Assembly: GCF_037153985.1 (NCBI RefSeq)
Contig: NZ_JBBAYI010000001.1
Span: forward strand, 310,001-374,000
Origin: Emticicia sp037153985
GTDB taxonomy: Bacteria; Bacteroidota; Bacteroidia; Cytophagales; Spirosomataceae
Length of the DNA stretch: 64,000 nucleotides
Reading direction: 5' to 3'
The position numbers were made by a program, and so were the translations under genes. Of the stretch, positions 25,895-35,028 are shown one piece after another (positions within the stretch are counted from its first letter, which is position 1; each line of letters opens with the position of its first letter). The notes beneath the pieces were generated by a model that was not told the origin of the DNA, made no database searches, and was given only the letters and a program-made list of their open reading frames with translations.

Positions 25895-27274
25895 ATGGCA
25901 AAAGTTAAAACAGCCTATTTCTGTCAGAATTGTGGCTATAATTCACCTAAATGGTTGGGTCGTTGCCCGTCTTGTGGCGAATGGAATACCTTAATTGAGG
26001 AGGTTATCAGTAAAGATGAACCTGAAAAAGGAAACTGGAAATTCACCTCGTCGGGTACACCAAAGACAGCCAATAAGCCTAAAACCCTCACCGAAATTTC
26101 AAAACATGAGAGATACCGCATCATTACTGACGATAACGAACTAAACAGGGTATTAGGCAGTGGCATTGTACCGGGCTCTTTAGTGCTAATAGGTGGTGAG
26201 CCAGGCATAGGGAAATCGACACTAATGTTGCAAATTGCCCTTAGCCTGAAAGACTATACAGTGTTGTACGTATCGGGAGAAGAAAGCGAGCAACAGATTA
26301 AAATGCGTGCCGAACGTATGAGCTTTATCAATGAAAGATGTTTTATTCTAAATGAAACAGCAACAGATAATATTTTCAGGCAGATAGAACTCATTGAGCC
26401 AGACATTGTTATCATTGACTCTATTCAGACATTGGTTTCTCCTTTAATTGAGTCAGGCGCGGGGAGCGTATCGCAGGTAAAAGAATGTACTGCCGAGTTA
26501 ATGAAATTCTCGAAAGAGTCGGATATTCCGGTTATCATGATTGGGCATATTACGAAAGATGGTTCATTAGCAGGGCCTAAGGTGCTTGAACACATGGTTG
26601 ATACTGTATTGCAATTTGAAGGTGACCGCCACATGACATACCGCATTTTGCGTACTACTAAAAATCGCTTTGGTAGTACGGCCGAATTAGGTATTTATGA
26701 AATGCAAAGTACTGGGCTGAGACAGGTCAGTAACCCCTCTGAAATACTGATTTCGCAGCGGGAAGAAGATTTGAGCGGCATCACTATTGCAGGTATGCTA
26801 GAAGGCAACCGTCCTTTATTAATTGAAATTCAATCGTTGGTAAGTCCGGCTACTTACGGAACTCCACAACGTACGAGTAATGGCTTCGATAGCCGTCGGA
26901 CACAAATGTTACTAGCGGTATTAGAAAAACGCGGTGGTTTCAGACTAGGCACACAAGATGTTTTTCTGAATGTTGCCGGAGGTTTAAAAGTAGAAGACCC
27001 CGCCATTGACTTGGCCGTTTGTACATCGATTGTTTCGTCTTATGAAGACATAAGTATTCCGCACCTTTATTGTTTTGCGGCTGAGGTAGGGCTTGGTGGA
27101 GAAGTGAGGGCTGTAAACAGAATTGAGAGCCGTATTTCTGAGGCTGAGAAACTAGGATTTAAAAAAATATTTATCTCTAAATATAACCTTAAAGGGTTGA
27201 ATCTGGACCAATATAAAATTCAGATTTTTGCTGCCAGTAAGTTAGAAGAAGTTTTCAGTGAATTATTCGGTTAA
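25895..27274 (+). CDS. radA: DNA repair protein RadA (Sms)
   Basis: RecA-like branch-migration ATPase that helps process recombination intermediates. In 459 residues: an N-terminal zinc finger (CQNCG and CPSCGEWN), Walker A GEPGIGKST (about 105-113), the RadA signature KNRFGS, and a C-terminal Lon-protease-like domain without protease activity. Length matches the family. It is followed by an unrelated lipoprotein 63 bases downstream. Confidence 0.97.
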   Translation: MAKVKTAYFCQNCGYNSPKWLGRCPSCGEWNTLIEEVISKDEPEKGNWKFTSSGTPKTANKPKTLTEISKHERYRIITDDNELNRVLGSGIVPGSLVLIGGEPGIGKSTLMLQIALSLKDYTVLYVSGEESEQQIKMRAERMSFINERCFILNETATDNIFRQIELIEPDIVIIDSIQTLVSPLIESGAGSVSQVKECTAELMKFSKESDIPVIMIGHITKDGSLAGPKVLEHMVDTVLQFEGDRHMTYRILRTTKNRFGSTAELGIYEMQSTGLRQVSNPSEILISQREEDLSGITIAGMLEGNRPLLIEIQSLVSPATYGTPQRTSNGFDSRRTQMLLAVLEKRGGFRLGTQDVFLNVAGGLKVEDPAIDLAVCTSIVSSYEDISIPHLYCFAAEVGLGGEVRAVNRIESRISEAEKLGFKKIFISKYNLKGLNLDQYKIQIFAASKLEEVFSELFG

Positions 27275-27337
27275 TGCTTTGTGGTTTCAGATTTCTAAAA
27301 CCCTGAGTGTCAACCATTCTTGCAAACACAAACTTTT

Positions 27338-28465
27338 ATGAGACTACTAGTTGCCATTTGCGTAGGTTTATTGATTTTTAGTGCCTGTTCTCCTCGGAAC
27401 TGGCACTCTAATAGTCATAAAGATGTTTATACTTATGCCAAAAAAGTTAGCCGTAAACCATCAAATATAAAGTTTTCAGAAAGGTTACAGCAGGCATATC
27501 GCGAGCAAAAAGATAAAATTTTACTGGAAATTGAAAGTCTTCAAGCATCTGACCAACCGTTCCGATGGGAAAAAATACAGGATAAATACAAGATTCTGAA
27601 CGAAATGGCTTACAGACTCAACGATTGTGTAGCGTGTTCAGGAAAAATCACCCCTGTTTTTTATGAAACCGAGCAAAGTCTGGCTGTCAGATATGCAACA
27701 GATGAAAGAATAGAAACTGGGCTTGGTTTACTTGCTTATGAAACCAAACCAGAAGCACAGCGTGCTTATCATAACTTTATGCAGGCAAAAAAACTTTCTC
27801 CATCACAAGCAGGTATTGATACTTTAATTAATGAAGCCTTAGAGCAGGGAACCATCAGGATTGTGATAGAAGGAAATTATAAACGTGAAAAAGACTATGT
27901 GAAAGACATTGAAAGAGATTTGTTCAGGCGTTTGCCCAAGTACACTGAAACAAAACCCTTTTACCTGTTCTATAACCCTAAAGAGGCCGTTGAGGCACGT
28001 TTACAACCCGACTATGTAATCACTTTTGGTTATGATTACCTTTCTACGGGTATGTTACAATCGGATTATTCGGACGAGTCTTTTTCGGTAGATATAAAAG
28101 TAGGTGAAAAAAAAGTTGATAGTGTAAAAGTAGTACCCGTTTATGAAAAAGTATCTGCCAAAGTAACCCGATGCAAAAAATCATTAAAAGCTGAGGGTAG
28201 ACTATGGTTCGAAATAAGAGATTTTCAGCGAGATGAAGTCAGCATAAAAGATAGTTTTTACGATGATGACCTATGGGTAAACGAATGGGCATCGGTATCG
28301 GGCGATTCAAGGGCCTTACCTACGGGTGTTATTAGTTCAGGAAGTGAATTAATTCCCCCTTCATATTGGACACAGTTTAATAGTATCACCAACGATTTAT
28401 CTAATGCTCTCTCTTGGAGAATCAGGCAGTTCCTGCGTCAAAAAAATGCGCTGGCTTTCCGGTAG
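27338..28465 (+). CDS. Predicted lipoprotein of unknown function
   Basis: A 375-residue protein starting MRLLVAICVGLLIFSAC; the lipobox IFSAC suggests lipidation at Cys17. ATG 27338 is preferred over the in-frame TTG at 27320. The mature part is mixed helix (LQQAYREQKDKILLEIESLQ, then a repeat-like helical region with AYHNFMQAKKLSP) followed by a beta-rich C-terminal half. No catalytic motif is recognised. Its 3' end overlaps the convergent WYL regulator gene by 69 bases. Confidence 0.7.
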   Translation: MRLLVAICVGLLIFSACSPRNWHSNSHKDVYTYAKKVSRKPSNIKFSERLQQAYREQKDKILLEIESLQASDQPFRWEKIQDKYKILNEMAYRLNDCVACSGKITPVFYETEQSLAVRYATDERIETGLGLLAYETKPEAQRAYHNFMQAKKLSPSQAGIDTLINEALEQGTIRIVIEGNYKREKDYVKDIERDLFRRLPKYTETKPFYLFYNPKEAVEARLQPDYVITFGYDYLSTGMLQSDYSDESFSVDIKVGEKKVDSVKVVPVYEKVSAKVTRCKKSLKAEGRLWFEIRDFQRDEVSIKDSFYDDDLWVNEWASVSGDSRALPTGVISSGSELIPPSYWTQFNSITNDLSNALSWRIRQFLRQKNALAFR

Positions 28466-29488
28466 CAGAGTCGTAAGGTTTTCGTAGTTATGCGCACTTC
28501 TTTGGGCAGAATATGCTATTTTCTCCTTTAAATGCTGAGGCGAAACCACCAGCATTCTATTGCCAAAACTCAATATTTCTTTAATTAACTCAAAATTAAC
28601 CTGTACGCAAAGGCTAATTATGATACCTCCATTGGTTCGTTCGAGTATTTCTTGTGAGTGATGCAGTGGCTTGGTTTCGACATACGGGGCTGCGTCTTTC
28701 ATAGCAAATAAAATAATTTTTTCAGGAGCCTGATTTTGCGCTACCGTTACACCAATCACATCGTTGTAATAGGTTTCAGAATTAAATGCTTTATTAATGT
28801 TGTATGGTATTTCATCAATTACTTTTAATTCCTGAATCCTGTCCAGAGCCAAATGGTAAAGAATATGCTTATTACCACGTATACCTACGGCAAACCATCT
28901 GTTTTTAAATTCTTTTAACCACCATACATGAAAATAAAAACTATTAGGCTGCTTTGCCTTGAACGACTGATAAGTAATTTCAACGGTTTTCTGGTGAATA
29001 ATAGCGTTATAAAGAATATCAAGATATGCTAAACCTCGCAGATTTTCATTTTTTTCAAAATAAATAACCGGTTGTTTTTTGCTCACGGTTGAATAAACGT
29101 GGTCTTCCAGTTTCTGTACTACTTCGTTAAGTTGATTAAAATGAGAAAACCCCTTGAATTGTTTTAATAACTCTACCGCTTCGTTGAGCTTGCTTAAGTC
29201 GGTTCTCGAAATGGGTAGCTTCGTAATGCTGTATGTGGGGTCTTCGTAGGTATAATATTTTTTATCTACTACAATAATCGGAGCAAAGTATCCGAGTTTA
29301 TCGCTTCTCATCATCTGAATATCAGCCTGTATGGTTCTGGCACTTATTCCCTTGTCAATTCCTTCATACTCATACAAAGTTTCTGAAACCTTTTCAATGA
29401 GGTCTTCCAGAGTCCATTTCCTGAACCTGTTTCTAAGGCAGGCATCTATGGTTTTATAGCGTACGAGTGCATTACGATTAGCAGGCAT
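28397..29488 (-). CDS. WYL-domain transcriptional regulator of the RNA-repair operon
   Basis: A 363-residue regulator. The N-terminal part (about 1-90) is helix-turn-helix like (LEDLIEKVSETLYEY, then GISARTIQADIQMMR as recognition helix). The WYL-type domain (about 150-260) contains EITYQSFKA, FYFHVWWLKEFKNRWFAVG and a C-terminal extension. WYL domains are thought to sense nucleic acid fragments or nucleotides in damage and defence responses. It is divergent from the RNA ligase gene across 78 bases holding a palindromic operator that overlaps its own -7 box, so autoregulation is likely. Its end overlaps the lipoprotein gene. Confidence 0.88.
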   Translation of the reverse strand: MPANRNALVRYKTIDACLRNRFRKWTLEDLIEKVSETLYEYEGIDKGISARTIQADIQMMRSDKLGYFAPIIVVDKKYYTYEDPTYSITKLPISRTDLSKLNEAVELLKQFKGFSHFNQLNEVVQKLEDHVYSTVSKKQPVIYFEKNENLRGLAYLDILYNAIIHQKTVEITYQSFKAKQPNSFYFHVWWLKEFKNRWFAVGIRGNKHILYHLALDRIQELKVIDEIPYNINKAFNSETYYNDVIGVTVAQNQAPEKIILFAMKDAAPYVETKPLHHSQEILERTNGGIIISLCVQVNFELIKEILSFGNRMLVVSPQHLKEKIAYSAQRSAHNYENLTTLLPESQRIFLTQELPDSPRESIR

Positions 29489-29510
29489 AATTTTTTTTAA
29501 ATATTTTTAT

Positions 29511-29531
29511 CTACGCAAATATACTGCGTAG
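29511..29531. promoter_or_regulatory. Palindromic operator between the WYL regulator and RNA-repair operon
   Basis: CTACGCA (29511-29517) and TGCGTAG (29525-29531) are perfect complements around a 7-base AT spacer. It is the only strong dyad in the 78-base gap and overlaps the regulator's TATATTTG box. It is the best candidate binding site for the WYL protein and could control both directions. Confidence 0.65.
29516..29523 (-). promoter_or_regulatory. -7 box of the WYL regulator gene
   Basis: The minus strand reads TATATTTG, an exact TAnnTTTG match, 28 bases before the ATG at 29488, and lies inside the dyad. Confidence 0.5.
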
Positions 29532-29566
29532 TAAGGGTTTTATTTTGCATCATAATTAAAAACTTT

Positions 29567-30586
29567 ATGAACACGCAGGAATTACAAGAACTTATAGCAA
29601 ATGATTATATCAATGTACAGAAACATCATGAGGTTGACTTGTATATTTACAATTATACGCCTAAAGCCCAGTATGAAAAACTCTGGAACGACTGGACACT
29701 TGCTTGTCGTGGTTTAATCATGAATGCTCATAACGAAATTGTAGCCCGTCCGTTTAAGAAATTTTTTAATTGGGAAGAACTCTCTCCAGAGTTAATTCCA
29801 CAAGAGCCATTTGAAGTGTACGAGAAAATGGATGGCTCGTTGGGTATTTTGTACTGGATTAATGATATACCTTATCTGGCAACCAGAGGCTCGTTTAATA
29901 GCGAGCAAGCCAAAGTAGGAACCAGACTTTTGCATACAGAATACGCTAGCCTGATACCTAAGCTGGATAAAACCAAAACCTATTTATTTGAAATTATTTA
30001 TCCTGAAAACAGAATTGTAGTTGATTATGGAAATAAAAATGCCTTAATCTTGCTGGCTGTAATAGATACCCTAACAGGAAAAGACGTGCCACTCGGTAAC
30101 ATTGGTTTTGAAACCGCCAAGCATTATGATGGTATTCATGAATTGGCTTTGCTAAAACAACAAGAAGAGCATAATAAAGAAGGTTTTGTTATTAAATTCA
30201 AAAATGGGTTTCGTCTGAAAGTTAAGTTCAATGAATATCACCGTATACATCAGATTGTTACGAAAATATCTAATATTGACATCTGGGATGCCATGCAACA
30301 GGGGCAAGACTTACTACCACTATTAGAAAAAGTACCCGATGAGTTTTATGATTGGGTAAAAAAAACTCAGCAACAACTCTTGTTTAACTTTGAAAAAGTT
30401 GAAAATCAGGCAAGAAACGAGTTCAAAATTTTCGAGACCAGAAAAGAAGCGGCTATATATTACCAGAGTTGTACTCATCCGGCAGTTTTATTTAAAATGA
30501 TGGAAAATAAGCCTTATCAGCAGATTATATGGAAAATGATTAAACCCAAATTTGAAAAACCATTTGCAAACAGAATAGAATCATGA
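29567..30586 (+). CDS. T4 Rnl1-like RNA ligase
   Basis: ATP-dependent RNA ligase that joins 3'-OH and 5'-phosphate RNA ends. In 339 residues the nucleotidyltransferase core is clear: ACRGLIMNAHNEIVARPFKKFFN (the fragment around CRG is family-typical), then EKMDGS with K87 as the AMP-bound lysine, ATRGSF, FEIIYPENRIV (motif III region), EGFVIKF (motif IV) and LKVKF (motif V). The order and spacing resemble T4 Rnl1, the tRNA-repair ligase. Its stop overlaps the next start (ATGA), which suggests translational coupling. It is the first gene of the cassette. Confidence 0.9.
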   Translation: MNTQELQELIANDYINVQKHHEVDLYIYNYTPKAQYEKLWNDWTLACRGLIMNAHNEIVARPFKKFFNWEELSPELIPQEPFEVYEKMDGSLGILYWINDIPYLATRGSFNSEQAKVGTRLLHTEYASLIPKLDKTKTYLFEIIYPENRIVVDYGNKNALILLAVIDTLTGKDVPLGNIGFETAKHYDGIHELALLKQQEEHNKEGFVIKFKNGFRLKVKFNEYHRIHQIVTKISNIDIWDAMQQGQDLLPLLEKVPDEFYDWVKKTQQQLLFNFEKVENQARNEFKIFETRKEAAIYYQSCTHPAVLFKMMENKPYQQIIWKMIKPKFEKPFANRIES

Positions 30587-31623
30587 AAGTTTTATATAAA
30601 GCAATTGTAGGTAGTCGGGCATACGGAACCAATACAGCTAAGTCAGATATTGATTACAAAGGTGTTTATGCGCAGTCGGTAGAAGAATTGGTTGGTTTTA
30701 ACTACAAAGAACAAATTGAGGTGTCGAAAGACGAATGTTATTATGAGGTTCGTAGGTTTTTGCAACTCTTGCAGTCGGCTAATCCAACTATGTTAGAGTT
30801 ACTGTATATGCCACAAGAATGTATTATTGAAAAACATCCGGCTTTTGATATTATACTTGAAAACCGTGATAGATTTTTAACCCAGAAATGCCTGGATTCA
30901 TTTGGTGGGTATGCCATTGCGCAAATACAAAAAGCCAAAGGTCTGGATAAGAAAATGAACTGGGAGCAAGATAAAATTTCAAGAAAAACACCTTTTGATT
31001 TTTGTTATGTGTATGATGCAGGTAAAACCATCCCTTTAAACCATTTTCTGGTAATGAATAAGCTAGACGCCGATAAGTGTGGTTTAGTAGCACTGAATCA
31101 TTTCAAAAATTGCTATGCTCTGTACTATGACCCAAACGACACATTAGATTACAAGGGTATTGTATCAAACAAAGGAAATGATGTAAAACTAAGTTCGGTT
31201 CCTAAAGGAGAGAAGCCTTTAAGTATTATGTGTTTTAATAAAGAGGGGTATTCATCACATTGTAAAGATTATATTCAATACGAAACATGGCTCAACAATA
31301 GAAATGTACAACGGTATGTAGATATTCAGAACCATCAGCAAAAAATTGATGGTAAAAACCTGCTTCATTGCCGCCGGCTATTAGATATGGCAATTGAAAT
31401 AGCTACGCAAAACACCATTCATGTCAGAAGACCCAATGCTGAAGAATTACTGAAAATCAGGCATGGCGAAATTGATTTGAATGAATTTATAGCCAAAGCA
31501 GAAAACGAAATTGATAACCTGAATCAGCTATTCGAGAACAGCCATTTACCCAAAGATGTAGATACCAATTTTATTAATGACCTATTATTGAAAGTAAGAA
31601 GAAATTTAAAAGATATTGATTAA
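30583..31623 (+). CDS. PF10127-type nucleotidyltransferase of the RNA-repair operon
   Basis: A 346-residue protein of the predicted DNA polymerase-beta-fold nucleotidyltransferases (PF10127 type; RlaP-like in comparative genomics of RNA repair). The signature VGSRAYGT (9-16) then SDIDYKG (D22, D24) forms the metal site. The remainder is mostly helical and includes CRRLLDMAIEIA. Family members are proposed to modify RNA termini, perhaps adding nucleotides before ligation; this is not established for this protein. It overlaps the ligase by 4 bases and is 9 bases ahead of the kinase gene. Confidence 0.82.
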   Translation: MKVLYKAIVGSRAYGTNTAKSDIDYKGVYAQSVEELVGFNYKEQIEVSKDECYYEVRRFLQLLQSANPTMLELLYMPQECIIEKHPAFDIILENRDRFLTQKCLDSFGGYAIAQIQKAKGLDKKMNWEQDKISRKTPFDFCYVYDAGKTIPLNHFLVMNKLDADKCGLVALNHFKNCYALYYDPNDTLDYKGIVSNKGNDVKLSSVPKGEKPLSIMCFNKEGYSSHCKDYIQYETWLNNRNVQRYVDIQNHQQKIDGKNLLHCRRLLDMAIEIATQNTIHVRRPNAEELLKIRHGEIDLNEFIAKAENEIDNLNQLFENSHLPKDVDTNFINDLLLKVRRNLKDID

Positions 31624-31632
31624 AATATAAAA

Positions 31633-32514
31633 ATGAAAACAGTTTTAATATTGAGAGGGCTTCCAGCAAGTGGGAAGTCGACTTATGCCCGAAAATTATT
31701 AGATGAGAATAAGGGGATGTGGAAGCGATTAAATAAAGATGAACTCCGTGCGATGTTAGATAATTCGGAGCATTCGGTAAGTAACGAAAAATTTGTTGAG
31801 CAAGTACGCGATATAATGCTCATTGAGGCTTTAAAGGCAGGTAAACACGTAGTGATTGATGATACCAATTTGTCAGACCGCCCCCTAGACCGTATCAGTC
31901 AAATAGTGACTCAGTATAGAAAAGATACTGGTGAAGAGGTGAAAATTGAGATAAAAGAAATGCAAACCTCACTTGAAGAGTCGTTGGAGCGAGATAAAAA
32001 AAGAGAGAAAAAGGTAGGGAGAGAAGTAATCATGAAAATGTATAGACAACATATATTAAAAAATGGTCGAGGACCAAATTATCAGGCGCAGGACGAACAA
32101 TTGCCTGCCGCAATATTATGCGATTTAGACGGTACACTGGCAATTTTACATGCCAGAAACCCCTACGATTCCGAACGATGCGAAACAGATTTGCTCAATA
32201 AACCCGTGGCAGATATTGTTCAGCTATACCAAAAAGCAGGAACAAAAATTATTTTTGTTTCAGGTAGGGAAGAAAAAGCTAGAAAGCAAACCATGAACTG
32301 GCTTTCATATAATAACATTTCGTACGATGCCTTATTTATGCGAGCCACGGGAGATATGCGTAAAGACTCAATCGTGAAAAAAGAAATCTATGAAACACAT
32401 ATTAAAGATAAATACTATGTAAAGTTTATTTTAGACGACCGAAATCAGGTAGTGGATTTATGGCGGCTCGATTTAGGCTTACCTTGTTTGCAAGTAAACT
32501 ATGGAGACTTTTAG
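31633..32514 (+). CDS. T4 Pnkp-like polynucleotide 5'-kinase / 3'-phosphatase
   Basis: Bifunctional end-healing enzyme of 293 residues. The N-terminal kinase has the P-loop GLPASGKST (9-17) and IDDTNLSDRP. The C-terminal HAD phosphatase has CDLDGTLA (nucleophile D164, D166), VSGREEKARKQ and LDDRNQVVD. It would phosphorylate 5'-OH ends and remove 3'-phosphate or cyclic phosphate, making ends that the upstream ligase can seal. Domain order (kinase then phosphatase) matches T4 Pnkp. It is last in the operon; a hairpin overlaps its stop. Confidence 0.92.
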   Translation: MKTVLILRGLPASGKSTYARKLLDENKGMWKRLNKDELRAMLDNSEHSVSNEKFVEQVRDIMLIEALKAGKHVVIDDTNLSDRPLDRISQIVTQYRKDTGEEVKIEIKEMQTSLEESLERDKKREKKVGREVIMKMYRQHILKNGRGPNYQAQDEQLPAAILCDLDGTLAILHARNPYDSERCETDLLNKPVADIVQLYQKAGTKIIFVSGREEKARKQTMNWLSYNNISYDALFMRATGDMRKDSIVKKEIYETHIKDKYYVKFILDDRNQVVDLWRLDLGLPCLQVNYGDF

Positions 32515-32543
32515 AAGTAAGGTTATAAATACCTTACTTCTAA
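32511..32543 (+). terminator. Terminator of the RNA-repair operon
   Basis: A perfect 13-bp stem (32511-32523 with 32531-32543) and 7-base loop includes the kinase stop codon, followed by TGTTTT. It also lies between convergent genes and may work both ways. Confidence 0.6.
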
Positions 32544-32623
32544 TGTTTTAGGCGTACAATAGCCTTCAAAACAGATTTGTACTAAATAGCTACTTGCCCA
32601 AAAGGCTACTATCTATCAATTCA

Positions 32624-34978
32624 TCAAAACTCCCATCGATAACTTAAAATAGGAATTAAGCCTAATTGATATTGTTTTACTATTTTTTTCTGTAAAATAT
32701 CATAATAGCTATAAGCTGTATTTTGATAATTGGCTATGTTCTGAATATCAAGAGCTAATGTACGAGAATACTTTTGTTTAGATTTTTTCAGATAAATACG
32801 GAAATCCGGTCTGAAATAATCAGGTTGTTTAACAGTAAAAGCCTCGGTAACTTTGTAAACTGCGTGTCCGCTCGCTTGGGATGCCTTTTCATCGATCGGG
32901 GTTTCATAGAATCCTCCTAACCATATTAATCTTATGCTTGTTCCTAACATTCGGCCTTTGCTCCGTGTCCATTCTTTACCCATAGTCAGGTTAAAAATAT
33001 GCTTGCCATTATAACGGGTATTTCTTTTAATGCCATCGCCACCAACATAAGTAGAATTATAATAAGTGCCATTTACCAACGCATAAAAACCATTGGTCAG
33101 GTATTGCTGATACGTAAGTTCAATACCATAATTTTGGCCTGTACCTTTGTTTTGAAGGGCCTCATCAATAAAATCTTCGACCATATTTAATGTCGAGAAA
33201 CCAGGGTCAATCCGTTGGGTTACTAAAGGCGAAGCCGTAATAACAGGTACATTGAATATTTTCTGATAATAAAGCTCCGTTTTCAGATATGAGCCTTTTT
33301 TGAAAAAATACTGATGGCTTAAAACATAATGATGTGCTTTGGTAAATTTTAGTAAAGCATTTGGTGTATTCTGTGTGAGGCTACTGTAAGCAAAATAAAC
33401 CTGTGGCAATTGCATCTGGCTATGTAGCCCGTAAGCAAAACCCAGTGTCTGGTTTTCAGTTAACTGATATCCGACTGAAAGCCGTGGCTCGAGTGACTGC
33501 GACTTATTAACTGTATAGTTTAAATAATGAAGACCAATATTGGTTGTTAATTTCGGGATTGGTTTAAATTGCCAGTTAATGTAAGGTTGGGTAATTATGC
33601 CACGCCCTTCACCGCGAGCCGATTTATCGTTTGAAAGAGAGTAAACTTTATCGTACTGGTGTGTAATAAAAGCACCTATTTTTAGCAGATTACGGGCATT
33701 TATTTTATAGCTTAAAGAACTGGTAAGCGATATCCTGCTTTTTGTAAGACTATCAGACTGCACCAGATAAGGCTGAAAATTACTTTTACTTAAAACATAT
33801 CCCATACGTTCACTTTCTAGTCCTGAGCCTACTAATACAGTTCTCCATAATACTTTACTTCCAATATTCATGGTATGAGTAGCTCCTAAGGCACCCATTT
33901 TGTTTTTATAATTAATATCGAATCCGTCTTTCTGCACTTCCCATTGTGTGGTGTCACGCGCACCAGCAAAAATATTGCTACTTGTGCCAGCCATACCAAA
34001 TACTGTAAAAGAGCCTGATTTCTTGGTCGGTAAAGAAACATTGAACGAAAAATCCTGAAAAGTAATATCTTCACCGCCAAAAGTAACACCTAAAAGACCT
34101 AATAGGCCTGTAAAAGAATAACGATAGTTAACCAGATAACTACCATTTTTTTTGCTGTTATTCAATGGCCCTTCGGCAGCAAGGTCTAAGCCAATTAAGC
34201 CAGCCTGTGCCGTAAACTCGTGTTGTTGGTTATTGCCTTTTCTTAAACGCATATCCATCACACCCGACAGCGCATTGCCATATTCTGCCGGAAAAGCACC
34301 CGTCAGGAAGTTCATGTTGCCCAATAACTGTGCTGATAGAATATTAACACCACCCGAGTTTTGAGTAGGGCGGTCGCTGAAAGTTCCTGCATTGCTCAAA
34401 TGGTTTGGATTAACGATTTCAACCCCTTCAAGGCGCCATTGCATACTATTAGGAGAATTACCACGAATTACCATGCCATTTGCCTGATCGTTTGAATTAG
34501 CTATACCAGCATAAGCCGAAGCTAAGCGGGCGGGGTCGAGATAAGTACCCGGATACCGGAAAATTTGTTCGGTAGTTATTGAATGGATACTAGTGATAGC
34601 TCCCGTCAGGTTATTGGACGGAGCTTTTACAATAGCTTCACCTAGTTGCCTTGTTGTTTCGCGCAACCGTAGTTCGAGAACTACCTCCTTACCCGATTCA
34701 ACAAGAATTTCTGAAATAGTTTGTGTTTCGTAGCCTATCGAACTAACTTGTAATTGGTAGCGGCCCACTGGTATTTTTTCAAGACGAAAATTACCGCTTT
34801 CGTCGGTTTGGGTGCCAAAGCTAGTGTTTTTTAAAACGAGGTTTACGCCTGTTAGTGGTTTTTCATTATCATTATCGACTACTCTGCCACGAATAGTCTG
34901 CGTATTTTGTGCATAAAGGCTTACACAGAAAAAAAATATTAGTATTAAAAAGGTAAATTTTTTGTACATTTCTTTCAT
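32624..34978 (-). CDS. TonB-dependent receptor with carboxypeptidase-like N-terminal domain
   Basis: Outer-membrane active transporter of 784 residues. Signal peptide (YKKFTFLILIFFFCVSLYAQ region), carboxypeptidase-regulatory-like domain (about 25-105, IRGRVVDNDNEKPLTGVNL), plug (about 110-230, with GMVIRGNSPNSMQWRLEGVE), and a 22-strand-type barrel to the end. No SusD partner lies beside it, so it is a stand-alone receptor; its ligand (siderophore, peptide, metal or sugar) is not readable. It is divergent from an unknown gene across a 20-bp palindrome. Confidence 0.92.
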   Translation of the reverse strand: MKEMYKKFTFLILIFFFCVSLYAQNTQTIRGRVVDNDNEKPLTGVNLVLKNTSFGTQTDESGNFRLEKIPVGRYQLQVSSIGYETQTISEILVESGKEVVLELRLRETTRQLGEAIVKAPSNNLTGAITSIHSITTEQIFRYPGTYLDPARLASAYAGIANSNDQANGMVIRGNSPNSMQWRLEGVEIVNPNHLSNAGTFSDRPTQNSGGVNILSAQLLGNMNFLTGAFPAEYGNALSGVMDMRLRKGNNQQHEFTAQAGLIGLDLAAEGPLNNSKKNGSYLVNYRYSFTGLLGLLGVTFGGEDITFQDFSFNVSLPTKKSGSFTVFGMAGTSSNIFAGARDTTQWEVQKDGFDINYKNKMGALGATHTMNIGSKVLWRTVLVGSGLESERMGYVLSKSNFQPYLVQSDSLTKSRISLTSSLSYKINARNLLKIGAFITHQYDKVYSLSNDKSARGEGRGIITQPYINWQFKPIPKLTTNIGLHYLNYTVNKSQSLEPRLSVGYQLTENQTLGFAYGLHSQMQLPQVYFAYSSLTQNTPNALLKFTKAHHYVLSHQYFFKKGSYLKTELYYQKIFNVPVITASPLVTQRIDPGFSTLNMVEDFIDEALQNKGTGQNYGIELTYQQYLTNGFYALVNGTYYNSTYVGGDGIKRNTRYNGKHIFNLTMGKEWTRSKGRMLGTSIRLIWLGGFYETPIDEKASQASGHAVYKVTEAFTVKQPDYFRPDFRIYLKKSKQKYSRTLALDIQNIANYQNTAYSYYDILQKKIVKQYQLGLIPILSYRWEF

Positions 34979-35008
34979 GAAAAGGATTTAATTCAGTGGC
35001 CTAAGGTT

Positions 35009-35028
35009 TGTTTCACAATTGTGAAACA
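35009..35028. promoter_or_regulatory. Perfect 20-bp palindrome between the TonB receptor and unknown gene
   Basis: TGTTTCACAATTGTGAAACA is its own exact reverse complement, with no spacer. Placed 30 bases before the receptor ATG and 46 before the 35074 gene, it has the form of an operator for a dimeric repressor. No regulator gene is adjacent. Confidence 0.6.
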
